Shown here: positions 24,787-33,041 of the stretch, piece by piece
How the letters are laid out: every line of letters starts with the position of its first letter
How positions within the stretch are numbered: position 1 is the stretch's first letter
From: Sporanaerobacter acetigenes DSM 13106
Lineage (GTDB): Bacteria > Bacillota > Clostridia > Tissierellales > Sporanaerobacteraceae
NCBI RefSeq assembly: GCF_900130025.1
Contig: NZ_FQXR01000003.1
Location: forward strand, 186,001-250,000
Direction of reading: 5' to 3'
Length of the DNA: 64,000 bases
Program-made: the position numbers and the translations under genes
Notes under the pieces: generated by a model
What the model was told of the DNA's origin: nothing
Seen by the model: only the letters and a program-made list of their open reading frames with translations
Database searches by the model: none

Positions 24787-25719
24787 TCAATATATATACT
24801 TTTTAATTATCATTTCATAAATTACCCCATAAAATATTGAAATCAGTCCAAAAGCCAAAGAAAAAATTGCCATAATCCTGTAGTATAAGCCGAAAGACGT
24901 AGTTTTAGATAAAATATATAAAGTCATACTTAAAAATAAATACCTAAATACTTTTTCGCTGCTAAAAATATGAGTTTTGACATTCATAAACTTGTTTTTA
25001 TCCTCTTCATATTTACTTATAATTATCTCTTCTATCTCATCTTTTGATGGATACATATCTACTTCTTTTAAAATAGAAAGTAATTTCTTAAAATCAATAA
25101 ACTTTATATTTTTATATTCCTCCTTTAGCCCTTCAACAAAATAAGAACTAGTAATACAAATTCCTTCTTCCACCCCCATCATTGACATATGATACCTAAG
25201 ACTTTTAATGTCCCTTGTTGTAACCCTTTCATCTTGTGCAATTCTTATACACTTGACAGCATATATTTTGTCATGTATCTGCCCTATCAAATCAATATCA
25301 TTTTCATATTCAATAAAAGATACATTGTAATACTTCTCCAGTGCTTTTTTTACATACAAGACAAATTCATAATTGGTAAAAGTATTTATTTCTTTCATTA
25401 TTTTCTTTTTGCTAAGGTCATTATTTATATCGAATATTTTTTTCGTGAATTTTTGCATTTTAAAAAAGTAACTTATATATAAAATAAAAATAAACATTGA
25501 TATTGAAATGATTATAGAAAAAACAATATTATTAGTTTGTATAAACAAATAAATAAGCAATACAATGGAAAATATGAATTCAATCAAAACACTGTCAAGT
25601 ACAACGGCATTATATCCTTTTCCACCTTTCATTTTTTTCAAATAATAATTTTTGATTTTTTTATCCCTATTCAATTTTTTTATATAACTACTTATTTTAT
25701 CTAATAAGTCATCATTCAA
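24787..25719 (-). CDS. Membrane protein with Mrr-like restriction endonuclease fold
   Basis: The 310-residue protein has two membrane segments at about 43-60 and 66-86, a soluble domain (about 110-220), then two more at about 258-305. The soluble part follows the Mrr/RecB-type nuclease order: helix TNYEFVLYVKKALEKYYNV, Asp143 in DIDLIG, then IYAVKCIR with Lys156. The usual Glu/Gln two residues before the Lys is Ala154, so cleavage is doubtful. It overlaps the TIGR01906-like gene by 8 bp. Function unknown; not evidently a restriction system, since no methylase is nearby. Confidence 0.65.
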   Translation of the reverse strand: MNDDLLDKISSYIKKLNRDKKIKNYYLKKMKGGKGYNAVVLDSVLIEFIFSIVLLIYLFIQTNNIVFSIIISISMFIFILYISYFFKMQKFTKKIFDINNDLSKKKIMKEINTFTNYEFVLYVKKALEKYYNVSFIEYENDIDLIGQIHDKIYAVKCIRIAQDERVTTRDIKSLRYHMSMMGVEEGICITSSYFVEGLKEEYKNIKFIDFKKLLSILKEVDMYPSKDEIEEIIISKYEEDKNKFMNVKTHIFSSEKVFRYLFLSMTLYILSKTTSFGLYYRIMAIFSLAFGLISIFYGVIYEMIIKKYIY

Positions 25720-26359
25720 TTTTATTATTCATCCTCACTTTCAATGAATTTATAACTATTAGCATTATTGACATGAAAGTTATAAATAATAACCCTATAT
25801 TCCTTGCAATACTAATAAAAAATTCTTCAGGAAAAATTCTAATCATAATATCTGTACTTGGATCTAAAAGCCATAAATCATTGTTAAATAACATCAAATG
25901 AAAATAGGTAAAATACTTATCAAAATCTAAAATTAAAAATAAAAATAGAATCCCTATACCTAAAAAAGAACTACAAATAGAATAATTTAAAGTCTTTATA
26001 AATACATTAAAATCTACTAAATATAAATAAGTGAAACTTGTCAAAAATATAGTTATTGAAATATCTCTAATTAAAAATCCCTTATTAAATAATAGTTTCA
26101 CATCTTTTATATGAGCTAATTCTCTTTCATTGAAATAAATTCTTAAATATTCTTCGTCTTTATGTCCTCTAAAATAATCAAATAATTCATTGGTCAATTT
26201 CATCAATTCACTTATTTCTAAATCTGTACTACTAGGAATGTTGTATTGTAAATATTTGGTTTCGTAATATTTTTTATTGAATGCAAAAAAATTTATACAT
26301 ATAAAAAAAATGGATATAGGTAAAAATATTCCTAACATTATTGAGAATCCTTTTTTCAT
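25712..26359 (-). CDS. TIGR01906-like integral membrane protein (DUF1461)
   Basis: This 215-residue protein has four hydrophobic segments, one at the N-terminus and three after residue ~100. The soluble part contains ELMKLTNELFDYF and FNERELAHIKDVKLLF, and the loop FTYFHLMLFNNDLWLLDPSTDIMIRIFPEEFF is strongly conserved in this family. Function is not known. It is translationally coupled to the downstream nuclease-fold membrane protein, which suggests a joint role. Confidence 0.8.
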   Translation of the reverse strand: MKKGFSIMLGIFLPISIFFICINFFAFNKKYYETKYLQYNIPSSTDLEISELMKLTNELFDYFRGHKDEEYLRIYFNERELAHIKDVKLLFNKGFLIRDISITIFLTSFTYLYLVDFNVFIKTLNYSICSSFLGIGILFLFLILDFDKYFTYFHLMLFNNDLWLLDPSTDIMIRIFPEEFFISIARNIGLLFITFMSIMLIVINSLKVRMNNKIE

Positions 26360-26391
26360 ACATGCCTCCTAATAATAAGTTATAAATAATA

Positions 26392-26411
26392 AGACCCGAA
26401 AAATCGGGTCT
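26392..26411 (-). terminator. Intrinsic terminator of the 57-aa gene
   Basis: AGACCCGA/TCGGGTCT with a 4-nt A loop; TTATTATTT follows on the minus strand. The TAG stop of the small gene overlaps the 5' arm. Confidence 0.8.
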
Positions 26412-26583
26412 AAGACATGGCCTGTTCTAATTTGTCTAAGTATTTTATGGGAAACATTCTGAGTAGATCCTTATATTGTTCTACAGTAAGCCCCTGAACA
26501 GTTGTATATATTTCAATCTTCTCATCTACGCTAGCATTTTTGAACCTTTCTTTTATTTCCTCAAAATTAGTCACATTTTCCAT
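26410..26583 (-). CDS. Small hypothetical protein, 57 residues
   Basis: The start is ATG 26583, with AGAGGAG eight bases upstream; a TTG at 26601 would run through that site. The protein begins MENVTNFEEIKERF and is predicted all-helical, acidic in the first half, ending LDKLEQAMS. A good ribosome binding site and a dedicated terminator support a real gene. No family recognised. The composition is of a small helical bundle or adaptor. Confidence 0.65.
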   Translation of the reverse strand: MENVTNFEEIKERFKNASVDEKIEIYTTVQGLTVEQYKDLLRMFPIKYLDKLEQAMS

Positions 26584-26655
26584 TTCAACACTCCTCTGCA
26601 AATATATTTATATGTTTTTAGTATGTTTAGTAAAGCGTTTTTTATTCAATAAAAA

Positions 26656-26690
26656 AAGAACCAACTTTAATTCTAAAGTTAGTCTTTTTT
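26656..26690 (-). terminator. Intrinsic terminator of yebC
   Basis: The stem AACTTTA/TAAAGTT extends through flanking A and T runs, AAAAAGA and TCTTTTT. It lies 18 bp after the yebC stop and can act in both directions. Confidence 0.8.
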
Positions 26691-26707
26691 AACAAAAATA
26701 TTTAAGA

Positions 26708-27454
26708 TTATTCAATTTCTAAATCATCAGGAATATCCCAATTGTGGTAAACTTCTTGGACATCATCGTTATCTTCAAGGATATCTATGAGTTTCACCAT
26801 GTTTTTTATGTCTTTTTCTTCTGTCAAACTAATTGTGTTTTGTGGTATTTGTGAAATTTCAGCTGTCACAAAATTGAATCCTTTTTCTTTTAGTGCATCC
26901 CTTATACCATTGAAATCTTCTGGTGAAGTAATGATCTCATATCCATTTTCATCGCTTGTAAAATCCTCAGCTCCTAGTTCTATGGCTTCCATCATAAATT
27001 CTTCTTCGTCTATACTATCATCTCTTTCAATAGCAAGTACACCTTTTCTGTCAAACATAAATGAAACACAGCCAGTTTGACCTAAATTTCCACCAAATTT
27101 ATCAAAGGCATGTCTTACATCTGAAGCAGTTCTATTTCTGTTGTCAGTTAAACAAGATACTAGCACTGCTATGCCTGCAGGACCATATCCTTCATATACA
27201 ATTTCTTCAAAATTGTTTGCATCTAAATCTCCAGCAGCTTTCTTTATGGCTCTTTCTATATTGTCATTTGGTAGATTTTCTGCTTTTGCTTTTTCAATAG
27301 CAGCTTTGAGTGCAGTATTATATTCTGGATCAGTTCCACCTTCTCTCACAGCCACCATTATATACCTTGTTAGTTTAGTAAACACTTTTCCTCTTCTAGC
27401 ATCTTCTTTACCTTTTTTATGTTTTATATTTGACCATTTAGAATGTCCTGACAT
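26708..27454 (-). CDS. yebC: YebC/PmpR family protein
   Basis: This 248-residue protein has the full YebC architecture, starting [19 protein letters not shown], with [18 protein letters not shown] and FMFDRKGVL as family hallmarks. Members are described as DNA-binding regulators and, more recently, as ribosome-associated factors helping translation of difficult proline stretches. The start is ATG 27454 behind TAAGGAGG. It is monocistronic. Confidence 0.95.
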   Translation of the reverse strand: MSGHSKWSNIKHKKGKEDARRGKVFTKLTRYIMVAVREGGTDPEYNTALKAAIEKAKAENLPNDNIERAIKKAAGDLDANNFEEIVYEGYGPAGIAVLVSCLTDNRNRTASDVRHAFDKFGGNLGQTGCVSFMFDRKGVLAIERDDSIDEEEFMMEAIELGAEDFTSDENGYEIITSPEDFNGIRDALKEKGFNFVTAEISQIPQNTISLTEEKDIKNMVKLIDILEDNDDVQEVYHNWDIPDDLEIE

Positions 27455-27518
27455 AGTCGTTTCTACCTCCTTAAATTACTAGCATAAATATTTTAACATA
27501 TACTTCAATTTATTTCAT

Positions 27519-28238
27519 CTAAAATTTGAAAATTGGAGGATATTTTCTCTTATGCTCACTTCTTTTATTTAGTCTCTCAATTTTTTCTTTTAATTCATCT
27601 TCTGCACGACCAGTCTTTATATAATTATCCAACACATCATATCCAAATCCCATTTCCCTTTCATCTGTCTGGTCTTCCCAAAGTCCTGCTGTAGGTGCCT
27701 TTGTGATGATTATTTCTGGAATGTTTAAAAATTTAGCCATTTCCCTCACTTCGCTTTTCACAAATGAAGCAATGGGAAGTATATCCACTCCACTATCTCC
27801 ATGCTTTGTAAAATAGCCCACAGTCAATTCACTTTTATTACTTGGACCTACTACTAAATAATTATTTAATTGAGCAAAATAATATAGAGTAGTCATCCTA
27901 AGTCTTGGTTTTACATTAGCTTTTGCCAATTTATTTTCTCCACTGTCAATTAAAGTTTTCATAAAAACATCATAAGTATCTGTCAAATCAACTTTAATAG
28001 TCTTTAAACTTAAACTTTCAGCTACTAGTATGCCATGTTTTTCGTCTATTGGATTGCTATGGCAAGGCATGATGATTCCTAAACTATCTTCTGGAAATGC
28101 CCTTTTAGAAAGACCAGCTACTACTGCTGAATCTATTCCACCACTTAATCCAAATACAACACCCTTGCTTCCTGACTCCTCTACTCTTTCTTTTATCCAT
28201 TTAACTATTTCATCACATATTTTTTCAACATTTTCCAT
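27519..28238 (-). CDS. nadE: NAD(+) synthetase, ammonia-type
   Basis: The enzyme amidates deamido-NAD to NAD using ATP. Its 239 residues include the N-type P-loop GLSGGIDSAVV and TVGYFTKHGDSGVDILPI; there is no glutaminase domain, so it uses ammonia. ATG 28238 is chosen because GGGGAGG lies seven bases upstream; the frame is open to 28259. It begins 18 bp after the end of cysK and likely shares its transcript. Confidence 0.94.
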   Translation of the reverse strand: MENVEKICDEIVKWIKERVEESGSKGVVFGLSGGIDSAVVAGLSKRAFPEDSLGIIMPCHSNPIDEKHGILVAESLSLKTIKVDLTDTYDVFMKTLIDSGENKLAKANVKPRLRMTTLYYFAQLNNYLVVGPSNKSELTVGYFTKHGDSGVDILPIASFVKSEVREMAKFLNIPEIIITKAPTAGLWEDQTDEREMGFGYDVLDNYIKTGRAEDELKEKIERLNKRSEHKRKYPPIFKF

Positions 28239-28255
28239 GTATTTTCCTCCCCATA

Positions 28256-29173
28256 TCATTCATAAATACCTGTGCTTAAATATCTTTCCCCAGTATCTGG
28301 AGCTATAGCTACAATTTTTTTACCTTTCCCCATTTTTTTAGCCCACTTTAAAGCAGCAAAAGCTGCTGCACCAGAAGAAATTCCTACTAGCAATCCTTCT
28401 TTTTTAGCTAGCATAATTGTAGTATTTATCGCATCTTCATCTGAAACAGTTTCTACCTCATCTAATATTTCAACATCTAATATTTCAGGTATGAAATTTG
28501 CCCCTATTCCTTGAATTTTATGAGGCCCTGGCTTGCCACCAGAAATAATTGGTGAAGACTTTGGTTCTATACCTATTATTTTTGCATCTGGTATTTCATT
28601 TTTTAAAACTTTTCCTATACCTGTAATAGTACCACCTGTTCCTATGCCTGCAACAAAAGCATCTATGGAACCATCCATTTGATTTATTATTTCCAATGCA
28701 GTAGTCTTTTCATGTGCCTTTGGATTGTCTTTGTTCTTAAATTGATAAGGCATGAAGTAGTTCTCATTTTCTCTAACCAATTCTTCTGCTTTTTCTACTG
28801 CACCACTCATTCCACTAGCACCTGGCGTCAAAAATACTTCTGCACCATAGGCCTTTAACAAATTTCTTCTCTCTATACTCATAGTTTCTGGCATAACCAA
28901 TATTACTTGGTATCCTTTAGAAGCTCCAACCATTGCAAGACCTATCCCAGTATTTCCACTAGTGGGTTCCACGATTACAGAACCACTTTTTAATTTTCCA
29001 CATTTTTCTGCTTCTTCTATCATATATAGCGCTGGTCTATCCTTCACGCTACCTCCTGGATTAAAATATTCCAATTTTAAATATACATCTGCCCAATTTT
29101 CTTCTGTCATGTGAGAAATTTTCAACATAGGAGTATTTCCAATGAGCTCTATAATATTGTTTACAACTTTCAT
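28256..29173 (-). CDS. cysK: Cysteine synthase (O-acetylserine sulfhydrylase)
   Basis: This 305-residue PLP enzyme makes cysteine from O-acetylserine and sulfide. The PLP lysine is in NPGGSVKDRPA (near 42), the substrate loop is TSGNTG, and GTGGTITGIG binds phosphate. The start is ATG 29173 behind GGAGGT. It is divergent from a TauE/SafE-type exporter pair, a context often linked with sulfur metabolism. No T-box or S-box was seen in the 119-bp upstream gap. Confidence 0.95.
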   Translation of the reverse strand: MKVVNNIIELIGNTPMLKISHMTEENWADVYLKLEYFNPGGSVKDRPALYMIEEAEKCGKLKSGSVIVEPTSGNTGIGLAMVGASKGYQVILVMPETMSIERRNLLKAYGAEVFLTPGASGMSGAVEKAEELVRENENYFMPYQFKNKDNPKAHEKTTALEIINQMDGSIDAFVAGIGTGGTITGIGKVLKNEIPDAKIIGIEPKSSPIISGGKPGPHKIQGIGANFIPEILDVEILDEVETVSDEDAINTTIMLAKKEGLLVGISSGAAAFAALKWAKKMGKGKKIVAIAPDTGERYLSTGIYE

Positions 29174-29292
29174 TTTTTACCTCCAGAATTTTTATTTGAA
29201 TATTTTGAATAAGGTCAATTTATTTAGGCAAGATTAAATATAATACATAACTTTTATAATATTATATCATAAAGTTTCTAAAAGGAGAAAAT

Positions 29293-29652
29293 ATGAAAAA
29301 AAACAATCTTAAAATAATAAGCATAGGCCTTATAACTGGACTTATAAATGGACTTTTTGGTTCCGGGGGTGGTACTATTATAGTTCCCACAATGATATTT
29401 TTATTAGGAATAGATGATCATAAAGCTCATGCAACAGCTATAGCTGTAATACTTCCTTTAACTATCATAAGTACTATAATATATTATAGGCAAAACATTA
29501 TAAAATATGATGTGGCATTTACAGTAGCTATAGGTGGAATTGCAGGGAGTTTTATAGGTTCTAACTTACTCAACAAAGTTCCTACCAATATTTTAAGAAA
29601 AATTTTTGGTTCATTTATGATATTTGCAGCAATAAGGTTGTTGATGAAATGA
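29293..29652 (+). CDS. TauE/SafE-family exporter, N-terminal half
   Basis: This 119-residue protein with four hydrophobic segments corresponds to one half of the usual ~240-residue TauE/SafE transporter. It shows the repeated motif GLINGLFGSGGGTIIVP near the start and GGIAGSFIGSNL later. The start is ATG 29293 behind AAAGGAG. It overlaps the second half gene by 4 bp (ATGA). Together they likely form a heterodimer exporting sulfite, sulfoacetate or a similar organosulfur anion. Confidence 0.85.
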   Translation: MKKNNLKIISIGLITGLINGLFGSGGGTIIVPTMIFLLGIDDHKAHATAIAVILPLTIISTIIYYRQNIIKYDVAFTVAIGGIAGSFIGSNLLNKVPTNILRKIFGSFMIFAAIRLLMK

Positions 29653-29999
29653 AACTACTCATCATTGGCTTTTTATCCGGAATAATCAGTGGAATGGGAA
29701 TTGGTGGCGGAACTATACTTATACCTTCCTTACTGCTTTTTACAACACTATCACAAAAAGAAGCCCAAGGCATAAATTTAATTGTATTTATCCCTATAGC
29801 ACTTGTAGCTCTAATCACTCATTTGAAAAACAAAAATATAGAATTAAAGCTAGCAATTAATCTCATCATGGGCGGCATTGTAGGAGCATTTATCGGCTCA
29901 ACATTAGCTACCAATATAAATTCATATACACTTAAAAAGTTATTCAGTGTATTTCTATTAATCATAGGAATATATGAATTTTTCAGTCAAAAAAAATAG
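29649..29999 (+). CDS. TauE/SafE-family exporter, C-terminal half
   Basis: The 116-residue partner of the preceding gene has the same internal motifs, GIISGMGIGGGTILIPSLL and GGIVGAFIGSTL, reflecting the internal repeat of TauE/SafE. Four hydrophobic segments. It starts in a 4-bp overlap, so translation is coupled. Its TAG stop lies in a terminator shared with the convergent yigZ. Confidence 0.85.
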   Translation: MKLLIIGFLSGIISGMGIGGGTILIPSLLLFTTLSQKEAQGINLIVFIPIALVALITHLKNKNIELKLAINLIMGGIVGAFIGSTLATNINSYTLKKLFSVFLLIIGIYEFFSQKK

Positions 30000-30024
30000 G
30001 CTATAAAAGCCCATTTTTTTGACT
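29985..30024. terminator. Shared bidirectional terminator, TauE half and yigZ
   Basis: AGTCAAAAAAAAT pairs with ATTTTTTTGACT, with a GGCT/AGCC inner stem. The TAG of the plus-strand gene (29997-29999) and the TAG of yigZ (30025-30023) lie in opposite arms. Confidence 0.8.
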
Positions 30025-30670
30025 AATCTATTTTTACTCCATTTTTTAAAGAAAGATATTCTTCTCCAATATCATCAACTATAACTGTACCATTGGTTAA
30101 ATCCGCCATAATTCCTATAAACGAATTGTAATCATCATAATCTGCATAGACAAACAAATTTACTGCGTCATCATAAATAGTATTTATTGTTATGATTCCA
30201 TTAGTTTTTAGATAATTTTCAACCTTTCCATATAGAGTATAGTCTAACCTTATTTTAACCTTCCTAAAAAGTACTTTTTCTATAATATTTCCTGCTTCCA
30301 ATCCAATTTTTGCTCCTTTTGTATAAGCCCTTATAAGCCCACCTGTTCCCAATTTTATTCCACCAAAATATCTAGTGACTACTACCACTACATTTCTCAA
30401 ATCCTCTTTCTTTATGACTTCCAATGCAGGAATACCAGCTGTACCACTAGGCTCTCCATCATCACTATATCTTTGAATATTGTTGTCATCTCCTACTACA
30501 TAGGCATATACATTATGGGTTGCGTCTTTATGTAAAGATTTTATTTCTTCGATAAAAGCTAAAGCCTCTCCTTCATTTTCAATAGGTTTAGCATATCCAA
30601 TAAATCTAGACTTATTTATAATTATTTCATCTTTTCCTATATTATGAATAGTTTTATATCGTATGTTCAT
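30023..30670 (-). CDS. yigZ: YigZ/IMPACT family protein
   Basis: This 215-residue member of the UPF0029 family has DDGEPSGTAGIPALEVI near residue 67 and VVVVTRYFGGIKLGTGGLIRAY as the hallmark. The C-terminal ferredoxin-like domain follows. Family members relate to eukaryotic IMPACT; the bacterial role is not settled. The start is ATG 30670. It is monocistronic and convergent to the TauE pair. Confidence 0.93.
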   Translation of the reverse strand: MNIRYKTIHNIGKDEIIINKSRFIGYAKPIENEGEALAFIEEIKSLHKDATHNVYAYVVGDDNNIQRYSDDGEPSGTAGIPALEVIKKEDLRNVVVVVTRYFGGIKLGTGGLIRAYTKGAKIGLEAGNIIEKVLFRKVKIRLDYTLYGKVENYLKTNGIITINTIYDDAVNLFVYADYDDYNSFIGIMADLTNGTVIVDDIGEEYLSLKNGVKID

Positions 30671-30777
30671 TTAAATCCCCTTTCATGTTTAAGCTAAATA
30701 TATTATACTATAAATGAACAATTTCAGTAGGGGGATAATTTGAAATTCAAATCATGCCTCTATTTTTATTCCTATGA

Positions 30778-31422
30778 TTAATTATTGTGCCAACAATATG
30801 GAATTGATTTATAAATCGCATTAGTCATAGGCACACCTTTATTTGTATTGGAAAGTGTGCAATAATACGTAAAATCTCCTCCACCAGTTTCTACTTCATA
30901 GCGTCCGTTAGTATGTCTTGCATATACCCTTGGAAAAGAAGTATCATATTTGTAATCATATAAAACAACAGAAAATGGTTGATCAGCCCATGCTATAAAA
31001 TCCCCACTAGGAAATGCATATTTAGTGTAGGTAAAATTAACAGTTCCACTCCAATCGGAAGTATATTCTTCCCATTTGATTTCTGTAGGTTTGCTAGGTG
31101 CACTTGGAATTATAACTTCAAAATTATCTTTTACTTCTTCAGTATCTACCGTTCCAGTATAGACATTTACAAATTGTCCTGTTTGTTTATTTCTTAATAT
31201 ATATTTTATCCGTTCTTCTTTCTTGGTATCTAATTCCTCATCTTCATAAACTATTCCATTATAAACTTCTATTGTATGTCCCATATCATTTGTCAATGTA
31301 TATAGTGCTTCTTTTGGCTGATTTTCTGGACTTTCTTTATTTGGTATATTGGTTGCACTAGCAGCGGTGATGGTTGTAAGTATCAAAGCTAATACCATCA
31401 ATAATATTTTTTTACCTCTCAT
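30778..31422 (-). CDS. Secreted hypothetical protein
   Basis: The protein has 214 residues from ATG 31422 (AAAGGAGGAAG upstream); a longer frame to 31479 lacks a site. Signal peptide residues 2-23 (KKILLMVLALILTTITAASA) are followed by a charged linker. A beta-rich C-terminal domain from about 110 is full of aromatic residues and ends YKSIPYCWHNN. Two late cysteines could form a disulfide outside the cell. No family recognised. It stands alone with long AT-rich flanks. Confidence 0.6.
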   Translation of the reverse strand: MRGKKILLMVLALILTTITAASATNIPNKESPENQPKEALYTLTNDMGHTIEVYNGIVYEDEELDTKKEERIKYILRNKQTGQFVNVYTGTVDTEEVKDNFEVIIPSAPSKPTEIKWEEYTSDWSGTVNFTYTKYAFPSGDFIAWADQPFSVVLYDYKYDTSFPRVYARHTNGRYEVETGGGDFTYYCTLSNTNKGVPMTNAIYKSIPYCWHNN

Positions 31423-31793
31423 AGAAAACTTCCTCCTTTCCATAATTATAGTGTCAAATACAAATATATATTTAGACACCTACGCCTTAATTTTTAGACA
31501 TTCTTTCACTAGTATTATACCTATAATTTCTTTGGTTTTGCCCTAATATATATTATAATTTTCACCTCCAGCCATGTCCTACTTATATTAATAGCATAAA
31601 GCTTATTAATATTTAGTAAAACTAATAGATTATATAATGAGAATATACATAAGAGTTTTCTAAAATATTATTCCTAGGGCCTTCAATTTTCACCAATGAT
31701 TTCATCCATATTTAGTTCCACTTGTCTTAGAAAAAGTCAATGTAAATAATTTTGTACCTCTAGTATCATGTGTTTAAAACCCCAAAAAATAGA
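31423..31793. other. Intergenic region without recognised gene
   Basis: A possible -10 TATAAT (minus, 31519-31514) has no good -35. An imperfect inverted repeat GTGTC-AAATA/TATTT-A-GACAC lies at 31451-31479 in what would be the leader of the secreted protein gene. Nothing else was seen in about 370 bp. Confidence 0.35.
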
Positions 31794-31811
31794 AGGGCAG
31801 ATATCTGCCCT
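31794..31811 (-). terminator. Intrinsic terminator of the Nudix-like gene
   Basis: Palindrome AGGGCAGATATCTGCCCT, followed on the minus strand by TCTATTTTTT. The TAG stop (31812-31810) overlaps the 5' arm. Confidence 0.85.
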
Positions 31812-32259
31812 AAACATAAACTTCTTCCATTTTCTCGAATTCTTTAAAGACTAAATACTTTTTAAAAGAAAGATTTACAAGAGATTTATCTTGACTATAG
31901 GTTATTCTTTCCATTGCTTCTTTTATACTAAAAAATCCCCCATCCAAAAATCCTTCATCTTCATTCACTTCATATTTTTTGCTAGGAGCCTCCATGATGT
32001 ACCATGTAATCACATTGCATACTGGCTGTTTTCTCGATAAAGAATAAAATTCGTAACTAGTCTCGCCTGCAGTAGATACAATTTTCGCATCTATCCCTGC
32101 TTCAAACTTGATACGGTTTAAAGCAGTATCCGTAGGTAGAGAATTGTTACGAATTTTACCTTTTGGCAAAACCCATTCGCCTTTTCCATTTTTTAAGATA
32201 AATACCTTATCATTGTGGAAAACTATCCCGCCAGCACAGCTTCTCACTATCATTGGCAA
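31810..32259 (-). CDS. Nudix-fold protein with degenerate Nudix box
   Basis: This 149-residue protein starts like Nudix hydrolases (SCAGGIVFHNDKVFILKNGKGEWVLPKGKI). The box at 34-56 has lost most metal ligands: against GX5EX7REUXEEXGU, Ser40 replaces Glu, Asn48 and Arg49 replace Arg-Glu, and Phe52 replaces the first Glu of EE; only Glu53 and Gly55 remain. It is therefore probably not a pyrophosphatase and may be a ligand-binding or regulatory relative. The start is ATG 32259 behind AGGAGG. Single gene with terminator. Confidence 0.75.
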   Translation of the reverse strand: MPMIVRSCAGGIVFHNDKVFILKNGKGEWVLPKGKIRNNSLPTDTALNRIKFEAGIDAKIVSTAGETSYEFYSLSRKQPVCNVITWYIMEAPSKKYEVNEDEGFLDGGFFSIKEAMERITYSQDKSLVNLSFKKYLVFKEFEKMEEVYV

Positions 32260-32376
32260 TCAGCCTCCTTTTTCTTATTATTATAATCATACCCCAAAAT
32301 AGAAAGAATTGCAATATTTTTCTGAAAATTATTCTTCTAATAATATCTTATGTAATAAATACGTTTTTAATCATAT

Positions 32377-33033
32377 TTATATATTATTTTTTATCTCGTT
32401 TATAGTATCTAAAGCACTCCTTCTCACATACTCCTTCTCATCATTTAATACTATTTTTTTAAGTAACTCTATAGTTTTATTATCTCCAATTGAAGCCAGT
32501 GCCTTTATAGCATATTGCCTAACTTGAGAATTTTCATCTTTTAACTTTTCCTCTAGCAAAGATTTTGTCTCTTTTTTATTTATCTTTCCTAATGCTGAAC
32601 AAGAAAGCCTTCTATAGTTGACATTTTTGCTATTTAACTCCATCTTCAAAAAAGGAATCAAGCTTTCATCTTTTAATTCTCCTATTAACCATATGAGTAT
32701 AATTCTATCTTCTGGATTTTTAAACTTTATATACCTTTTATATATATCTTTGGAAAGAAATTCTTTTTCTTTATCGGTCATACTATTCAAATAACATAAT
32801 CTCTCTTTCTTAGGCAAACTTATTATTTTTATCAGTTCATCTTCTTTTTCTTCTTTTTTATTTTGTTTGTTTGCCTGCTCTATCTTACATCTAATAATAT
32901 CCTTCTCTACTTCTCCCTTTGACATTCTTCTGATAATAGCTATAGTTTCTAATGACTTTCCTTCTTTGTACAAAAAATAGCTTATATAATGATCGTCTAC
33001 ATTAGATATGTTTTTCCAAAAATCTTCATGCAT
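32377..33033 (-). CDS. HEAT-repeat protein
   Basis: The 218-residue soluble protein has an N-terminal helix-turn-helix-like part (ETIAIIRRMSKGEVEKDI). From about residue 110 there are HEAT/PBS-lyase-like repeats of about 31 residues (RRLSCSALGKI, VRQYAIKALASIGD, VRRSALDTINEI). HEAT arrays mediate protein contacts; no catalytic motif is present. It follows hflX by 8 bp on the same strand. Confidence 0.75.
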   Translation of the reverse strand: MHEDFWKNISNVDDHYISYFLYKEGKSLETIAIIRRMSKGEVEKDIIRCKIEQANKQNKKEEKEDELIKIISLPKKERLCYLNSMTDKEKEFLSKDIYKRYIKFKNPEDRIILIWLIGELKDESLIPFLKMELNSKNVNYRRLSCSALGKINKKETKSLLEEKLKDENSQVRQYAIKALASIGDNKTIELLKKIVLNDEKEYVRRSALDTINEIKNNI

Positions 33034-33041
33034 AATATCAC

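Noticed and set aside
24787-25719. Type IV restriction enzyme
   Set aside because: The Glu/Gln of the nuclease motif is replaced by Ala154 and the domain is enclosed by membrane segments; no methylase or specificity gene is nearby.
26787-27482. Overlapping plus-strand ORFs opposite yebC
   Set aside because: Shadows of yebC; low-complexity composition and no ribosome binding sites.
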